Positions 17,893 to 26,009 of a stretch of DNA of 64,000 bases are shown here, piece after piece. The translations under genes were made by a program, and so were the position numbers. Position 1 is the stretch's first letter. Every line of letters starts with the position of its first letter. Under the pieces are notes generated by a model. It was not told where the DNA came from, did not search any database, and saw only the letters and a list, made by a program, of their open reading frames with translations. The DNA is from Christiangramia fulva (GTDB lineage: Bacteria; Bacteroidota; Bacteroidia; Flavobacteriales; Flavobacteriaceae): positions 3,286,001-3,350,000 of the forward strand of contig NZ_CP028136.1 in the NCBI RefSeq assembly GCF_003024155.1, read 5' to 3'.

Positions 17893-19088
17893 TAAGGTTT
17901 GACCACCTGCTTTTGGTTAAAGACCGAAAATAAAAAATAAAATACAATCCACATTCCAATTGCTGTCACAATTGCAAGTGCGATACTTCCGGTAATATAC
18001 TGCCAAACTCCCATAAAAACATCATTCCCGTTCTCAAATCGCTGTAATTTGAGTCCCCAGTCAAAGCCTTTTCCCGAGATGAACGATCCGGCTTGGTAAC
18101 TTGCATAGACGATAATAGGAATAAGCGGTGGGATACTGATATTCGAAAACAGAAAAGCGATGACCTTATTCACCCTGAAAATCGCTGCAAGAACAAAGAT
18201 TAGTAAGGTGTGCAGGCCCCAGAATGGGGAAATTCCCACAAATACTCCCAAAGCAATGGCGGCAGCCTTTTTATGCGGTGGTTCCTGGCTTTTGATGATA
18301 TCTTCTTTCCAGAATTTGCGAAAACCTTTTTTCCTGAAATCCTGATATTTATTGCGGGGATGTACATAGAAAAAACTCAGCAATACAAACCACATATACA
18401 ATAAAACGATACGTACAATATCCCAGAATGGCCTGAAATGAGATATTCGATCGTCTTTTTGATAGAAAACTTTGATGGGAATGTTCTTAACTTCCACTTT
18501 TTTCCAGGCCGCTTTCACTAAGATCTCTATCTCAAATTCGAATTTCCAGGTGATAAGCTTTAAAGAATTCACCAGTTTTACCGGATAAAGGCGATAACCG
18601 CTTTGCGTGTCATTTAGTTCAATACCGGTAACCACGAGAAACCAGAAATTTGAAAAACGGTTGCCCTTACTGCTTTTTCCCGGAATACCATCACTCCCCA
18701 TATTCCGGTCGCCCACCAAAAGCAATGGTGGATCCTTTTCATCCCTGGATTCCAGTTCAGTTAAAAAAACATCAAGATCATCAGGATAATGCTGCCCGTC
18801 AGAATCAATGGTGATCGCGTAATCGTATCCCAGATCTTCTGCAAATGCGAACCCGGTTTTAAGGGCAGTGCCTTTTCCTTTATTTTCGGGATGGGTTTTA
18901 CAGGAAATTTCAGAATTATTTTCTAAAATACTGGCAGTTTCATCGGTAGAACCGTCGTTGATCACGATAATATTGCTGGTATACAGTTTAAGATCTTCAA
19001 GGAATCCGCCAAGGGTCTGGGCATTATTATAGGTAGGAACAATAACGCAGCAATTAAGTTTCTCAAACCTTGACTGGAATACCGGCAT
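17892..19088 (-). CDS. GT2 glycosyltransferase fused to DUF2062 membrane domain
   Basis: The product is 398 residues. An N-terminal family 2 glycosyltransferase has CCVIVPTYNNAQTLGGFL, NDGSTDETASIL and ITIDSDGQHYPDDL (the DxD-like metal/nucleotide site), with NDTQSGYRLYP typical of dolichol-phosphate-mannose-synthase-like enzymes. After about residue 270 comes a DUF2062 region: KKAAAIALGVFVGISPFWG, two or three membrane segments and an IPPLIPIIVYASY stretch. The fusion recurs in aryl-polyene/flexirubin loci as I recall them. A role in glycosylating a lipid carrier or the polyene lipid is inferred. Coupled to the exporter gene downstream. Confidence 0.85.
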   Translation of the reverse strand: MPVFQSRFEKLNCCVIVPTYNNAQTLGGFLEDLKLYTSNIIVINDGSTDETASILENNSEISCKTHPENKGKGTALKTGFAFAEDLGYDYAITIDSDGQHYPDDLDVFLTELESRDEKDPPLLLVGDRNMGSDGIPGKSSKGNRFSNFWFLVVTGIELNDTQSGYRLYPVKLVNSLKLITWKFEFEIEILVKAAWKKVEVKNIPIKVFYQKDDRISHFRPFWDIVRIVLLYMWFVLLSFFYVHPRNKYQDFRKKGFRKFWKEDIIKSQEPPHKKAAAIALGVFVGISPFWGLHTLLIFVLAAIFRVNKVIAFLFSNISIPPLIPIIVYASYQAGSFISGKGFDWGLKLQRFENGNDVFMGVWQYITGSIALAIVTAIGMWIVFYFLFSVFNQKQVVKP

Positions 19089-19160
19089 ACTATTATCTAA
19101 AAGAGTCTATCTGCAAAAATATTATTTATTTACAGAGTAACACAGGAAGCTAGGTTGAAT

Positions 19161-19526
19161 TTATTTTATTTTGTATAGAGAATTGATTTTAAGAACAATA
19201 CCGCTATTGTTCTTAGCTATTCCTTTAAGCTTTACATATTCACCAGCTTCTTCCGCTTCTGTCTCCAGAATAAGTTCTTCATCGGTAGTGGGATCACAAA
19301 CAGCCATGAATTTTACATTATTGGCACGTTGCATCTGGAGCTTTTTTCCGGAAATTCGTTCAGCTTCTTCCTTGAACAAAAGCATCAAAACAACGCCGGG
19401 AGTTACAGGGCGGTCCGGAAAATGGCCTTTATAGATTTCGTGATCTTTGTTAATGGAAAGACGGGTATGGTTTTTTCCTTCTTTAAAAGAGGTTTCTTTA
19501 AGCTCGTAAAAGTTCTGTAAAATCAT
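19161..19526 (-). CDS. FabZ-like 3-hydroxyacyl-ACP dehydratase (hotdog)
   Basis: The product is 121 residues with a single hotdog fold. The motif HEIYKGHFPDRPVTPGVV carries the FabZ-type catalytic histidine (His35). It is shorter than housekeeping FabZ (about 150) and lies inside the pigment run, so dehydration of 3-hydroxy polyene intermediates, leaving the conjugated double bonds, is the likely job. There are 72 bases to the next gene downstream (GT2) and a 27-base gap upstream to the LolA-like gene. A second hotdog gene at 25559-26008 may share the dehydratase role. Confidence 0.85.
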   Translation of the reverse strand: MILQNFYELKETSFKEGKNHTRLSINKDHEIYKGHFPDRPVTPGVVLMLLFKEEAERISGKKLQMQRANNVKFMAVCDPTTDEELILETEAEEAGEYVKLKGIAKNNSGIVLKINSLYKIK

Positions 19527-19553
19527 TCTGAAATGAATTTACCACAATATACT

Positions 19554-20174
19554 TCAGTTTTGAAAAACAGCGGGTGAGATAGGTTGATTAATTTCGATAT
19601 TTTTCATAGAAATCTCAGTATAGTCCCCGGATGGATCGATAAGTCGTACCGATTTTATAAGCTGATTTTCATCAAAATTGAGCCATATTTCCTTAAACAT
19701 GGAACTTAGGTGAGATTCATTCGGAACAATTCGGGCTTTGATCTCATTATTTATCCTAAAGAAATTAATCCTGAAATCCTTGTCGGCTTCAAGGATCTTT
19801 CCGTTAAGGCTTCCGGCAATAAGTTCACCAATCTGGGCGAAGAGTTTATTTCCTGAAAGATCAACTTCTGAAAGTTCTCCGTTTTCCAGTAAATAAAGCT
19901 TGGAATCTTTGAAAAGAACCTGATAATCATAGGGAGCTGTATATTCCCATTTCAGCATATTAGGCGATTTATAATAAACCCTGCCTTTGCTCTGTGGATT
20001 TTCATCCATCATTTTCATGTGCTTCACCTGGATGAATTCAGCGGAAAAACTGTTAATATTATTCGCTTTTCGAACGACAGCCGACTTAAAATTACTCTCA
20101 GCGTTTTCCGATAAAGGATTCTGCGAAAACATGGAAATACTGGCGAGGAAAAGGCAAATTTTAATTATACGCAT
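19554..20174 (-). CDS. lolA: LolA-like periplasmic lipoprotein/lipid carrier
   Basis: The ATG at 20174 gives 206 residues beginning with a signal peptide (RIIKICLFLASISMFSQN). The mature part has the LolA half-barrel pattern: FSAEFIQVKHMKMMDE near the start, SKGRVYYKSPNMLKWEYTAPYDY, and a late EIWLNFDENQLIKSVRLID. LolA-type proteins carry lipidated cargo between inner and outer membranes. A copy within an aryl-polyene locus is usual and is thought to ferry the polyene lipid rather than general lipoproteins. A TTG three codons earlier is possible. The first 14 bases overlap the end of the deacetylase gene. Confidence 0.85.
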   Translation of the reverse strand: MRIIKICLFLASISMFSQNPLSENAESNFKSAVVRKANNINSFSAEFIQVKHMKMMDENPQSKGRVYYKSPNMLKWEYTAPYDYQVLFKDSKLYLLENGELSEVDLSGNKLFAQIGELIAGSLNGKILEADKDFRINFFRINNEIKARIVPNESHLSSMFKEIWLNFDENQLIKSVRLIDPSGDYTEISMKNIEINQPISPAVFQN

Positions 20175-20931
20175 CAATTTCAAATAATTTATCGGGACGT
20201 ATGGTGCCGAAGTTTTGTTGTTTTAGAAGTACCAATAATTGTTCCAAGATTGCTGGCGTTTTAGGCATATTATCATGTAAAAGGATTAGATCTCCAGATT
20301 TAACTTTTCGTGTGATCCTTTTCAGGATAACATCATTTGATTTTGTAATCGCGTCATATGGCCTGATGCTCCACCCAATTACCGTATGCCCTGATCTTTG
20401 CAGAGCTTTTTTTGTTTTCGGATTAATTATTCCGAAAGGCGGCCTGAAGAGCTTCATTTGAACCCCTCCAATTTTTTTGGCCACTTTATCACAATGTATA
20501 ATTTCCTCGTAGATCTTTTCACTGCTGATAAACCCCATTTTTTTTGTATGCGAATAAGTATGATTCCCTACGATATGCCCTCGTTTAATAATTTCCCTGA
20601 AAATATCGGGATTTTTCTCAATTTCCTTTCCAATACAGAAAAAAGCTGCTTTTACATTGAATTTATCAAGAATATCAAGAAGTTCTAAACTTATGGTTGT
20701 TGGCCCGTCATCGAAACTCAGGGCAACCTTTTTTTCAGTGAAATCTTTGCGGGAATTATAAGATTTGACAAAAAAATTAAAGCGAACATTCGTGGAGAGC
20801 ACGAGCATACAAAGTGCGTAAGCAAGGATCACCAGAATTACAGGCCAGAAAGGCCAGTTTTTAAACAAAAAAAGCAACAGAAATGCGATGCCTGCCAGGA
20901 AACTAAAGCGGTTTATTAATTTATAGGTCAA
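20161..20931 (-). CDS. Polysaccharide deacetylase (NodB) family protein, membrane anchored
   Basis: The product is 256 residues. Two N-terminal membrane segments (FSFLAGIAFLLLFLFKN, WPVILVILAYALCMLVL) precede a NodB homology domain from about residue 65. Seen motifs: ALSFDDGPT (catalytic base Asp and metal Asp), GNHTYSHT (metal-binding histidines), a RPPFGIINPKT arginine/proline motif, and LILLHDNMPKT with the late catalytic histidine. All metal-dependent deacetylase residues appear present. The site faces either the cytoplasm or periplasm depending on topology, with two segments favouring a cytoplasmic domain. In the pigment run it might deacetylate a sugar or the acyl head group; the substrate is unknown. 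Confidence 0.85.
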   Translation of the reverse strand: MTYKLINRFSFLAGIAFLLLFLFKNWPFWPVILVILAYALCMLVLSTNVRFNFFVKSYNSRKDFTEKKVALSFDDGPTTISLELLDILDKFNVKAAFFCIGKEIEKNPDIFREIIKRGHIVGNHTYSHTKKMGFISSEKIYEEIIHCDKVAKKIGGVQMKLFRPPFGIINPKTKKALQRSGHTVIGWSIRPYDAITKSNDVILKRITRKVKSGDLILLHDNMPKTPAILEQLLVLLKQQNFGTIRPDKLFEIDAYN

Positions 20932-21982
20932 TGCTTTGTAAGAGAATTAATCCGTGATTTCTGCCAAGATATTGATTATAAAGCAAAATATTCCGGGGAG
21001 AATTACATTTTGCGCTATTAAGTTTAAGGATTTCAGGGATTTTCCCGGTTTTCAGGATCTTTGAAGCCAGCCATAGACCATAAGAAGAAATTGTGTGATT
21101 ATCACCTGCCAGATGTTTATAGGCAAGCTGAAGTTTTTCAGAAAACAGATTTTCTACGCCTGAATAATAGCCATCGTACCTTGAATCCCCATTTTTTCCC
21201 AATAATACCAGGTCAATATCATCTTCGGAAAGCTCATTTTCTAATATGAAATCTTTTATTTTCCGATCGATTTTTTCAGGATCAACCGAATTGAAAATTT
21301 TCACATCTTTAATTGCAGCATAAGTATTTGGAGACGCCGAATTGCCTAAAAGGAAAAAAGCAGCAGCTTCTGAAGTTATTGTTCCTTCTGAATTCTCTTT
21401 GAAGAGATCTGTATTTTTTATTTGCTGCTGTTTCAGCTGATGATCATAATATTGAAAAGATGTGGAGGTTTCAGCGATTTCCTCTACCCCGCCGACCAGT
21501 AAATTCTGAAAGTTTTCATCTTCCGCCAGTATTAAAGCATCGGCAAGAGCGCTTTCAAAAGAAGCCGAATTTTGAGTGAAGGTCATATTATAACCAAAAC
21601 ACTTCAAACTGAGAGCAATTTGACCGGCGACGGTATTGTGGGTTGACTGAATAAAAGAAGTTGGGCTAAGAAGTTCTTCATTGCTATCGAGAATTTGTTC
21701 GAGGAATTTTTCGGTTTCCTGCATACAGCCCTGGCCTGTGCCAACGATTATCGCGTCGGGTTTCTCAATTTTAACTTCTTCAAGTACTTTTTTTGAACAT
21801 ACCAGACCCATTTTTACCGCTTTAGACATTCTTCTTAAAAGCATAGGCTTAATAAAAGCTTTATACTCCTGGTCCAGAGCCGGTAAAATATTCTGGTGAT
21901 ACTCAATGATAGAGGCACCTTCAAAAACATCTTCAGGTTGCGGGGAAATGGCAGCGATCGCATTTATAAAAAGTCTACCCAT
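20921..21982 (-). CDS. Ketosynthase-like chain-length-factor protein lacking the active-site cysteine
   Basis: The ATG at 21982 gives about 353 residues; a TTG at 21991 would add three. The thiolase-type KS fold is recognisable from PDAIIVGTGQGCMQETEKFL, SPTSFIQSTHNTVAGQIAL and DIDLVLLGKNGDSRYDG. Where a KS has its nucleophile Cys (ACSS), this protein reads TQNSASFESA, with Ser142 (numbered from the TTG). It therefore fits the KS-like chain length factor known from aryl-polyene synthases, which pairs with an active KS. The start overlaps the end of the active KS gene by 8 bases, supporting a 1:1 KS-CLF complex. Confidence 0.82.
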   Translation of the reverse strand: MGRLFINAIAAISPQPEDVFEGASIIEYHQNILPALDQEYKAFIKPMLLRRMSKAVKMGLVCSKKVLEEVKIEKPDAIIVGTGQGCMQETEKFLEQILDSNEELLSPTSFIQSTHNTVAGQIALSLKCFGYNMTFTQNSASFESALADALILAEDENFQNLLVGGVEEIAETSTSFQYYDHQLKQQQIKNTDLFKENSEGTITSEAAAFFLLGNSASPNTYAAIKDVKIFNSVDPEKIDRKIKDFILENELSEDDIDLVLLGKNGDSRYDGYYSGVENLFSEKLQLAYKHLAGDNHTISSYGLWLASKILKTGKIPEILKLNSAKCNSPRNILLYNQYLGRNHGLILLQSIDL

Positions 21983-23159
21983 CTTTTTCAAAAATTAAAG
22001 AAGTACAATTACCTCCAAATCCGAATGAATTGGAAAGAACCTTTTTAACTCCTGCGTTCCTAAAAACGGCAACAGGTGCAAATCCGGTTTCGCTCATTTT
22101 TTTAGAAAAATTCAGGTTTGGATACAATTCCCCGTTTTGAATAGCGAGTAAACTAAAAACAGCTTCGACAGCTCCCGCAGCTCCTAGAGTATGCCCGGTA
22201 AAAGATTTTGTTGAACTAAATGCCGGAAGCTTTTCTCCAAAAACTCGTTTTAGGGCAATACTTTCAGAAAGGTCATTATTTCTGGTTCCGGTGCCATGAG
22301 CATTGATATAATCGATTTCCGAAATCGATATTTCTGCTTTCTTTAAGGCTTTGGAAATTGCCCTGAAAGCGCCTTCACCATTTTCAGAAGAAGCTGTTTG
22401 ATGGAAAGCATCGTTGGCATTTCCGTAGCCCGAGATTCTTCCCAGGACGCTTCTACTTTCAGCTAACTCATCAGATTCCAACAAAAGATAAGCAGCGGCT
22501 TCGCCTAAATTAAGGCCGTTTCGATCTTCATCAAAAGGCCTGTTTTTTTCCGCGGAATGGATCATGAGGGAATTGAAACCATTCAGCGTAAATCTTGTAA
22601 GGCAATCGGTTCCGCCTACGATGACCCTTTTTGCCTTGCGGGAAGCTATCATCCTGGCACCAGCCATAATTGCATTCGCTGAAGAAGAACAGGCTGTACT
22701 GATGGTCGTAACAAAATTGGAAAGATTAAAATATTCGGCAATTTTTTCGGTAGTGAAACCGGGATGTTGCGCCTGTATAAATCGGTTTTTTTCAGAATCA
22801 GCCGAATATTCGCGATAAAAATTTTCGGTCGCATCGATTCCCCCCACGCTTGTGCCCGAAATAAAAGCGGTTTCTTCAGGAAAATTTTCATATCCTGAAT
22901 TCTTTAGAAGTTCCTTTACTGCAAGGGTACCTAACAAAGCTGCCCGGGTATAGGAATGATTTATCGGCAAATTCAGCAAACTTGCAATCTCCGAATTGGA
23001 AAGCTTAATTTCTCCAACTGGTAAGCTGTTATGCCGGGTTTTAAGAATTTCAGGAAAACTAAGACCAGATTTGCCATTTTTCAGCGATTGGTGGTTTTCT
23101 TTCAGATTGTTTCCAATTGAAGAAACTATTCCAAGGGCTGTAACGGCAATGCCTTTCAT
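21975..23159 (-). CDS. FabF-type beta-ketoacyl-ACP synthase (active KS of the polyene synthase)
   Basis: The product is 394 residues. The catalytic triad of elongating ketosynthases is intact: Cys157 in TISTACSSSANA, His in INAHGTGTRNNDLSE and His in KSFTGHTLGAAGAVE. The glycine-rich SNSFGFGGNCTSLIF end is typical of FabF/FabB. It should condense malonyl-ACP with the growing aryl-polyene chain. It precedes and overlaps the CLF-like gene and follows the ACP by 3 bases, the classical KS-CLF-ACP grouping of type II polyketide systems. Confidence 0.92.
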   Translation of the reverse strand: MKGIAVTALGIVSSIGNNLKENHQSLKNGKSGLSFPEILKTRHNSLPVGEIKLSNSEIASLLNLPINHSYTRAALLGTLAVKELLKNSGYENFPEETAFISGTSVGGIDATENFYREYSADSEKNRFIQAQHPGFTTEKIAEYFNLSNFVTTISTACSSSANAIMAGARMIASRKAKRVIVGGTDCLTRFTLNGFNSLMIHSAEKNRPFDEDRNGLNLGEAAAYLLLESDELAESRSVLGRISGYGNANDAFHQTASSENGEGAFRAISKALKKAEISISEIDYINAHGTGTRNNDLSESIALKRVFGEKLPAFSSTKSFTGHTLGAAGAVEAVFSLLAIQNGELYPNLNFSKKMSETGFAPVAVFRNAGVKKVLSNSFGFGGNCTSLIFEKDG

Positions 23160-23162
23160 ATT

Positions 23163-23420
23163 TTATTTTGTGCGATTTTCTTCAATAAAAGCCGCCATGG
23201 TATTGATAGAATTGAAAATTTCCTTTCCCTGCTGGGGATCGGTAAGTTTAATTCCGTAGTCTTTTTCAAGAAGCACAATTAGTTCCAGGGCGTCAATACT
23301 ATCAAGCCCAAGTCCCTCACCAAAGAGCGGTTCGTCGTTCTCAATATCGTTAACCTCCATATCTTCGAGGTTTAGCTGTTCAATAATACTTTTTTTGAGT
23401 TCAGTATGTAGGTCACTCAT
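23163..23420 (-). CDS. Acyl carrier protein
   Basis: The product is 85 residues, acidic, with the 4'-phosphopantetheine attachment motif LGLDSIDALELIVLLE (Ser41). It is the only ACP in this gene run; many aryl-polyene loci carry two. It likely carries the growing polyene chain for the KS, reductase and hotdog enzymes. Its start overlaps the end of the preceding 200-residue KS-like gene by 8 bases, and the KS follows directly. Confidence 0.92.
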   Translation of the reverse strand: MSDLHTELKKSIIEQLNLEDMEVNDIENDEPLFGEGLGLDSIDALELIVLLEKDYGIKLTDPQQGKEIFNSINTMAAFIEENRTK

Positions 23421-24015
23421 GGGAAGTTGAATATAATTTCTTTAGAGATTCTTCATTAAAATCATACCTGCCAGACTGGGCGATATGGCACAAAAATACA
23501 TCATATTCGTCATTGTGCAAGTCAATCCAGCCGCAAAGCGCCTCGGGATTATTACTTTCTTCAAAAAGCGCTGAAGTATAGCCGGTTATAAGATTCGCAT
23601 CGAAGCTTTCCTTTATAAAAAACATATTTTCAGAATTCAAACTGTGGCGGATACTAATTTCTCCAAGAAGTATGTTTGGAAGCGTATATACAAATAATGA
23701 CGGCGACGGAAAACCATTCATAGAATCATAAAAAGCAAGATCGGTTTGAAGGCTGGAAGCCGAATTGGAGAGCACCAGCGCAGTTTCCTTATCAGGCCGG
23801 TGATGCAGGAACAAAACTTCGGTGGCGAGAAATGCCAGTTTTGAAAGGGCATCCATTTTGAAGAATTTGGTATAATTAATTTTCAAATGTCTGTAAAGAG
23901 ATTTCAGAAAATGGTTCAGATCAATTTCTTCAGTATTTTGAAAAAAACTATCCCCGTTGAGGAAAACCTCCCCATTTTTCAAAGAAATCCAGCTCCTGAT
24001 GTAATGCTTTTTCAT
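23413..24015 (-). CDS. Short ketosynthase-like protein (N-terminal half of a thiolase fold)
   Basis: The product is 200 residues. It has the flavour of a KS N-terminal half: ISLKNGEVFLNGDSF at the start, LATEVLFLHHRPDKE, ALVLSNSASSLQTDL (like the strand and turn before the KS dimer region) and SPSLFVYTLPNILLGEISIRH, which parallels the segment before the KS active site. There is no Cys nucleophile at the usual position and no C-terminal His motifs. Homologues in flavobacterial pigment loci are often labelled 3-oxoacyl-ACP synthase. It may be a structural partner of the adjacent KS, but the role is unknown. Both ends overlap neighbours by 4-8 bases, so it is translationally coupled. Confidence 0.65.
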   Translation of the reverse strand: MKKHYIRSWISLKNGEVFLNGDSFFQNTEEIDLNHFLKSLYRHLKINYTKFFKMDALSKLAFLATEVLFLHHRPDKETALVLSNSASSLQTDLAFYDSMNGFPSPSLFVYTLPNILLGEISIRHSLNSENMFFIKESFDANLITGYTSALFEESNNPEALCGWIDLHNDEYDVFLCHIAQSGRYDFNEESLKKLYSTSHE

Positions 24016-25154
24016 GATCCTGATATTTTCTTAAAAAGCATGGCGATATTACAGCCTCCAAAACCCGAGGCGGTTTTTAGAACAGTCCTGATTTCTATTT
24101 TCTTATGTTTCCGGATAATATTCATGGGCTGGGAAACCCCGTGTTGAGAATAATTAAGCGAAGTAAAAAGCTCGTTGTTCAGCAAGGAATATTTCGCGAA
24201 AATGCTTTCCAGCAAAGCCGACGATCCCAGGCTATGACCAAAATATGCTTTTAGGCTATTCACAGGGACATTCTGAAGTCCTGCACGTTGAAAGGCGATA
24301 GATTCCATCTCATCATTATAGAAAGTTGCGGTACCGTGAGCCGATAAATAATCAATTTGTTTTGCTTTAATTTTATTGCGCTGAAAAAGTCGATCTATAC
24401 TTAGGTAAAGTCCTTCCCCTGTTCGACTTGGCCCCGAAATATGGTTGGCATCATTAGCAGTACAGGCATCTATATAAGCTACTTTTTCAGTTTCAGCTTC
24501 GTCCGGGCCAACGAGTACAGCCACCACTGCTTCTCCCAGGCTTATTCCGGAACGATCATTGGAATATGGCCTACAGGGAAATGAACTAATTGCCTGTAAA
24601 GACTGGAATCCTGCTAGCACAAATTCTGAAACAAGGTCCCCTCCCACCACAATTACATTTTTAAATTTGCCTTTTTTCATGAAGGCATCGGCGGCTTTAA
24701 TTGCAAGTCCTCCCGAAATACAGGCGTTGGAAACAACAATAGCATCCTGTTCAAAATTGAAAAATTTAGTGACCAATTTGGCCAATCCCCATAAAAAAAG
24801 ACGCTCTTTCGGGAAATTTACTTCGCCTGCCTGGTCAATATTTCCTTTGGTTGTGGAAATTATAAGTCCGAGACCGGTCTGGTCCAGCTCCGGGTGTTGG
24901 TCCAGCACTTTTTTTATGGCAATTAGCATCAGCTTTTCCAGCTTCGTGTAAGCTTTAGGATCACCTAAAGAAGTAAAAATATCATCGGTTTTTTCCTCGG
25001 AAATGATGCCGGCATAATATCCTTTCGGAAAAAATTTTGAACCCAATTGAAGATCAAGAGCCGATTTTTTCCTGCGAACAGCGGCAAGATTATTTTCTGT
25101 CCCGAAACCAAGCGGGGAAATAATATAGTCGCCTCTAAGGTAATTGTAAATCAT
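24012..25154 (-). CDS. FabF-type beta-ketoacyl-ACP synthase (second active KS)
   Basis: The product is 380 residues. Active residues are present: Cys145 in VVSNACISGGLAIKA, His in LSAHGTATFYNDEMES and His in KAYFGHSLGSSALLE. The C-terminal SGFGGCNIAMLF matches the FabF glycine motif. Having two active KS genes is characteristic of aryl-polyene loci, where one is thought to act in priming or early elongation. Which KS does which cannot be told here. It directly follows the thioesterase gene with no gap. Confidence 0.9.
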   Translation of the reverse strand: MIYNYLRGDYIISPLGFGTENNLAAVRRKKSALDLQLGSKFFPKGYYAGIISEEKTDDIFTSLGDPKAYTKLEKLMLIAIKKVLDQHPELDQTGLGLIISTTKGNIDQAGEVNFPKERLFLWGLAKLVTKFFNFEQDAIVVSNACISGGLAIKAADAFMKKGKFKNVIVVGGDLVSEFVLAGFQSLQAISSFPCRPYSNDRSGISLGEAVVAVLVGPDEAETEKVAYIDACTANDANHISGPSRTGEGLYLSIDRLFQRNKIKAKQIDYLSAHGTATFYNDEMESIAFQRAGLQNVPVNSLKAYFGHSLGSSALLESIFAKYSLLNNELFTSLNYSQHGVSQPMNIIRKHKKIEIRTVLKTASGFGGCNIAMLFKKISGS

Positions 25155-25562
25155 TTATTCGATTCCCATTTTTTCTTTCCAGGAGCTAAAAAAAGTTGGA
25201 TTCATAAGTACGAGGCCTTTTTCATCGGTAAATACCTGAACGGTTTCCCCTTTGCAGATAAGCTGGTCCCGGCAAAAAATTTCATATTCAAAAATGATCT
25301 TCGCTGCTTTCGAGTTGATAAATTTAGAAACTACTTCGAATTCATCGCCATATTTTAAAGGTAGTTTATGCTCGCAAACCGATTTTACAACGGGGGTTGA
25401 AAACCCTTTTTCCTTTACATCAAGGTAAGAAATACCATATTTTTTACCGAAATCCTCCCTTCCCTCCTCAAAGTATTTCAGGTAATTCCCATGCCAAACG
25501 ATCTGCAGCGGATCGCATTCGTGAAAACGAACGCTGAGTTTTGTGCGGGTAATCAGGCTCAT
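25155..25562 (-). CDS. 4-hydroxybenzoyl-CoA-thioesterase-like hotdog thioesterase
   Basis: The product is 135 residues. The YbgC/4HBT-type motif VRFHECDPLQIVWHGNYLKY has the catalytic Asp17, followed by YFEEGREDFGKKYG. Enzymes of this family hydrolyse acyl- or aryl-CoA or ACP thioesters in the cytoplasm. In the pigment run it could release or edit chains on the ACP. It abuts the second KS gene and overlaps the preceding hotdog gene by 4 bases. Confidence 0.88.
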   Translation of the reverse strand: MSLITRTKLSVRFHECDPLQIVWHGNYLKYFEEGREDFGKKYGISYLDVKEKGFSTPVVKSVCEHKLPLKYGDEFEVVSKFINSKAAKIIFEYEIFCRDQLICKGETVQVFTDEKGLVLMNPTFFSSWKEKMGIE

Positions 25563-26008
25563 GCAACGCTAACAGTTTTCATTTCGGAAGTAGCGATGAC
25601 TTCTCCCCTTTCATTTTCGGTACGCGCCGAAACCGAGGTCACATTCATGATCTCATGAAGAATTTCCACATAAGTGGTAAGGGTTTCGCCAATTTCAGGC
25701 AGATTATAAATTTCCACGGTTTTAATCACACCGATAAATCCGGTTTCCGGCTTGTCTTTTCCAGCCAGGACACCACGATATCCGCGATGAAGGGACATGC
25801 TTTGTGCCATGTGTTCAATAAGTCCGCTTTCAGAAAGCCTGTTCTCATCAAGAAGTACATTTTCCCCGGGGATGGTAAAGCCTGTCTTGCCTTCAAGGGC
25901 AGTGTATTCAAAAAGTGTATCCACAAAAACAAAAGGATCTTTTTGCGGAATAAGTTTCCTGACCTCTTCGGGATCGGTTATAGGATGTTGAAGTAAATTT
26001 TCTGACAT
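25559..26008 (-). CDS. Hotdog-fold dehydratase-like protein of the polyene synthase
   Basis: The product is 149 residues. The start TDPEEVRKLIPQKDPFVFVDTLFEY resembles FabA/FabZ-type dehydratase openings, and LSESGLIEHMAQSMSLHRGY is the helix with the catalytic-type Glu-His pair; the C-terminal half (FIGVIKTVEIYNLPEIGE) completes a hotdog. Aryl-polyene loci contain two dehydratase-like hotdog proteins that act together, and this one together with the gene at 19161-19526 fits that pattern. Cytoplasmic. Coupled to the thioesterase gene downstream. Confidence 0.78.
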   Translation of the reverse strand: MSENLLQHPITDPEEVRKLIPQKDPFVFVDTLFEYTALEGKTGFTIPGENVLLDENRLSESGLIEHMAQSMSLHRGYRGVLAGKDKPETGFIGVIKTVEIYNLPEIGETLTTYVEILHEIMNVTSVSARTENERGEVIATSEMKTVSVA

Positions 26009-26009
26009 A

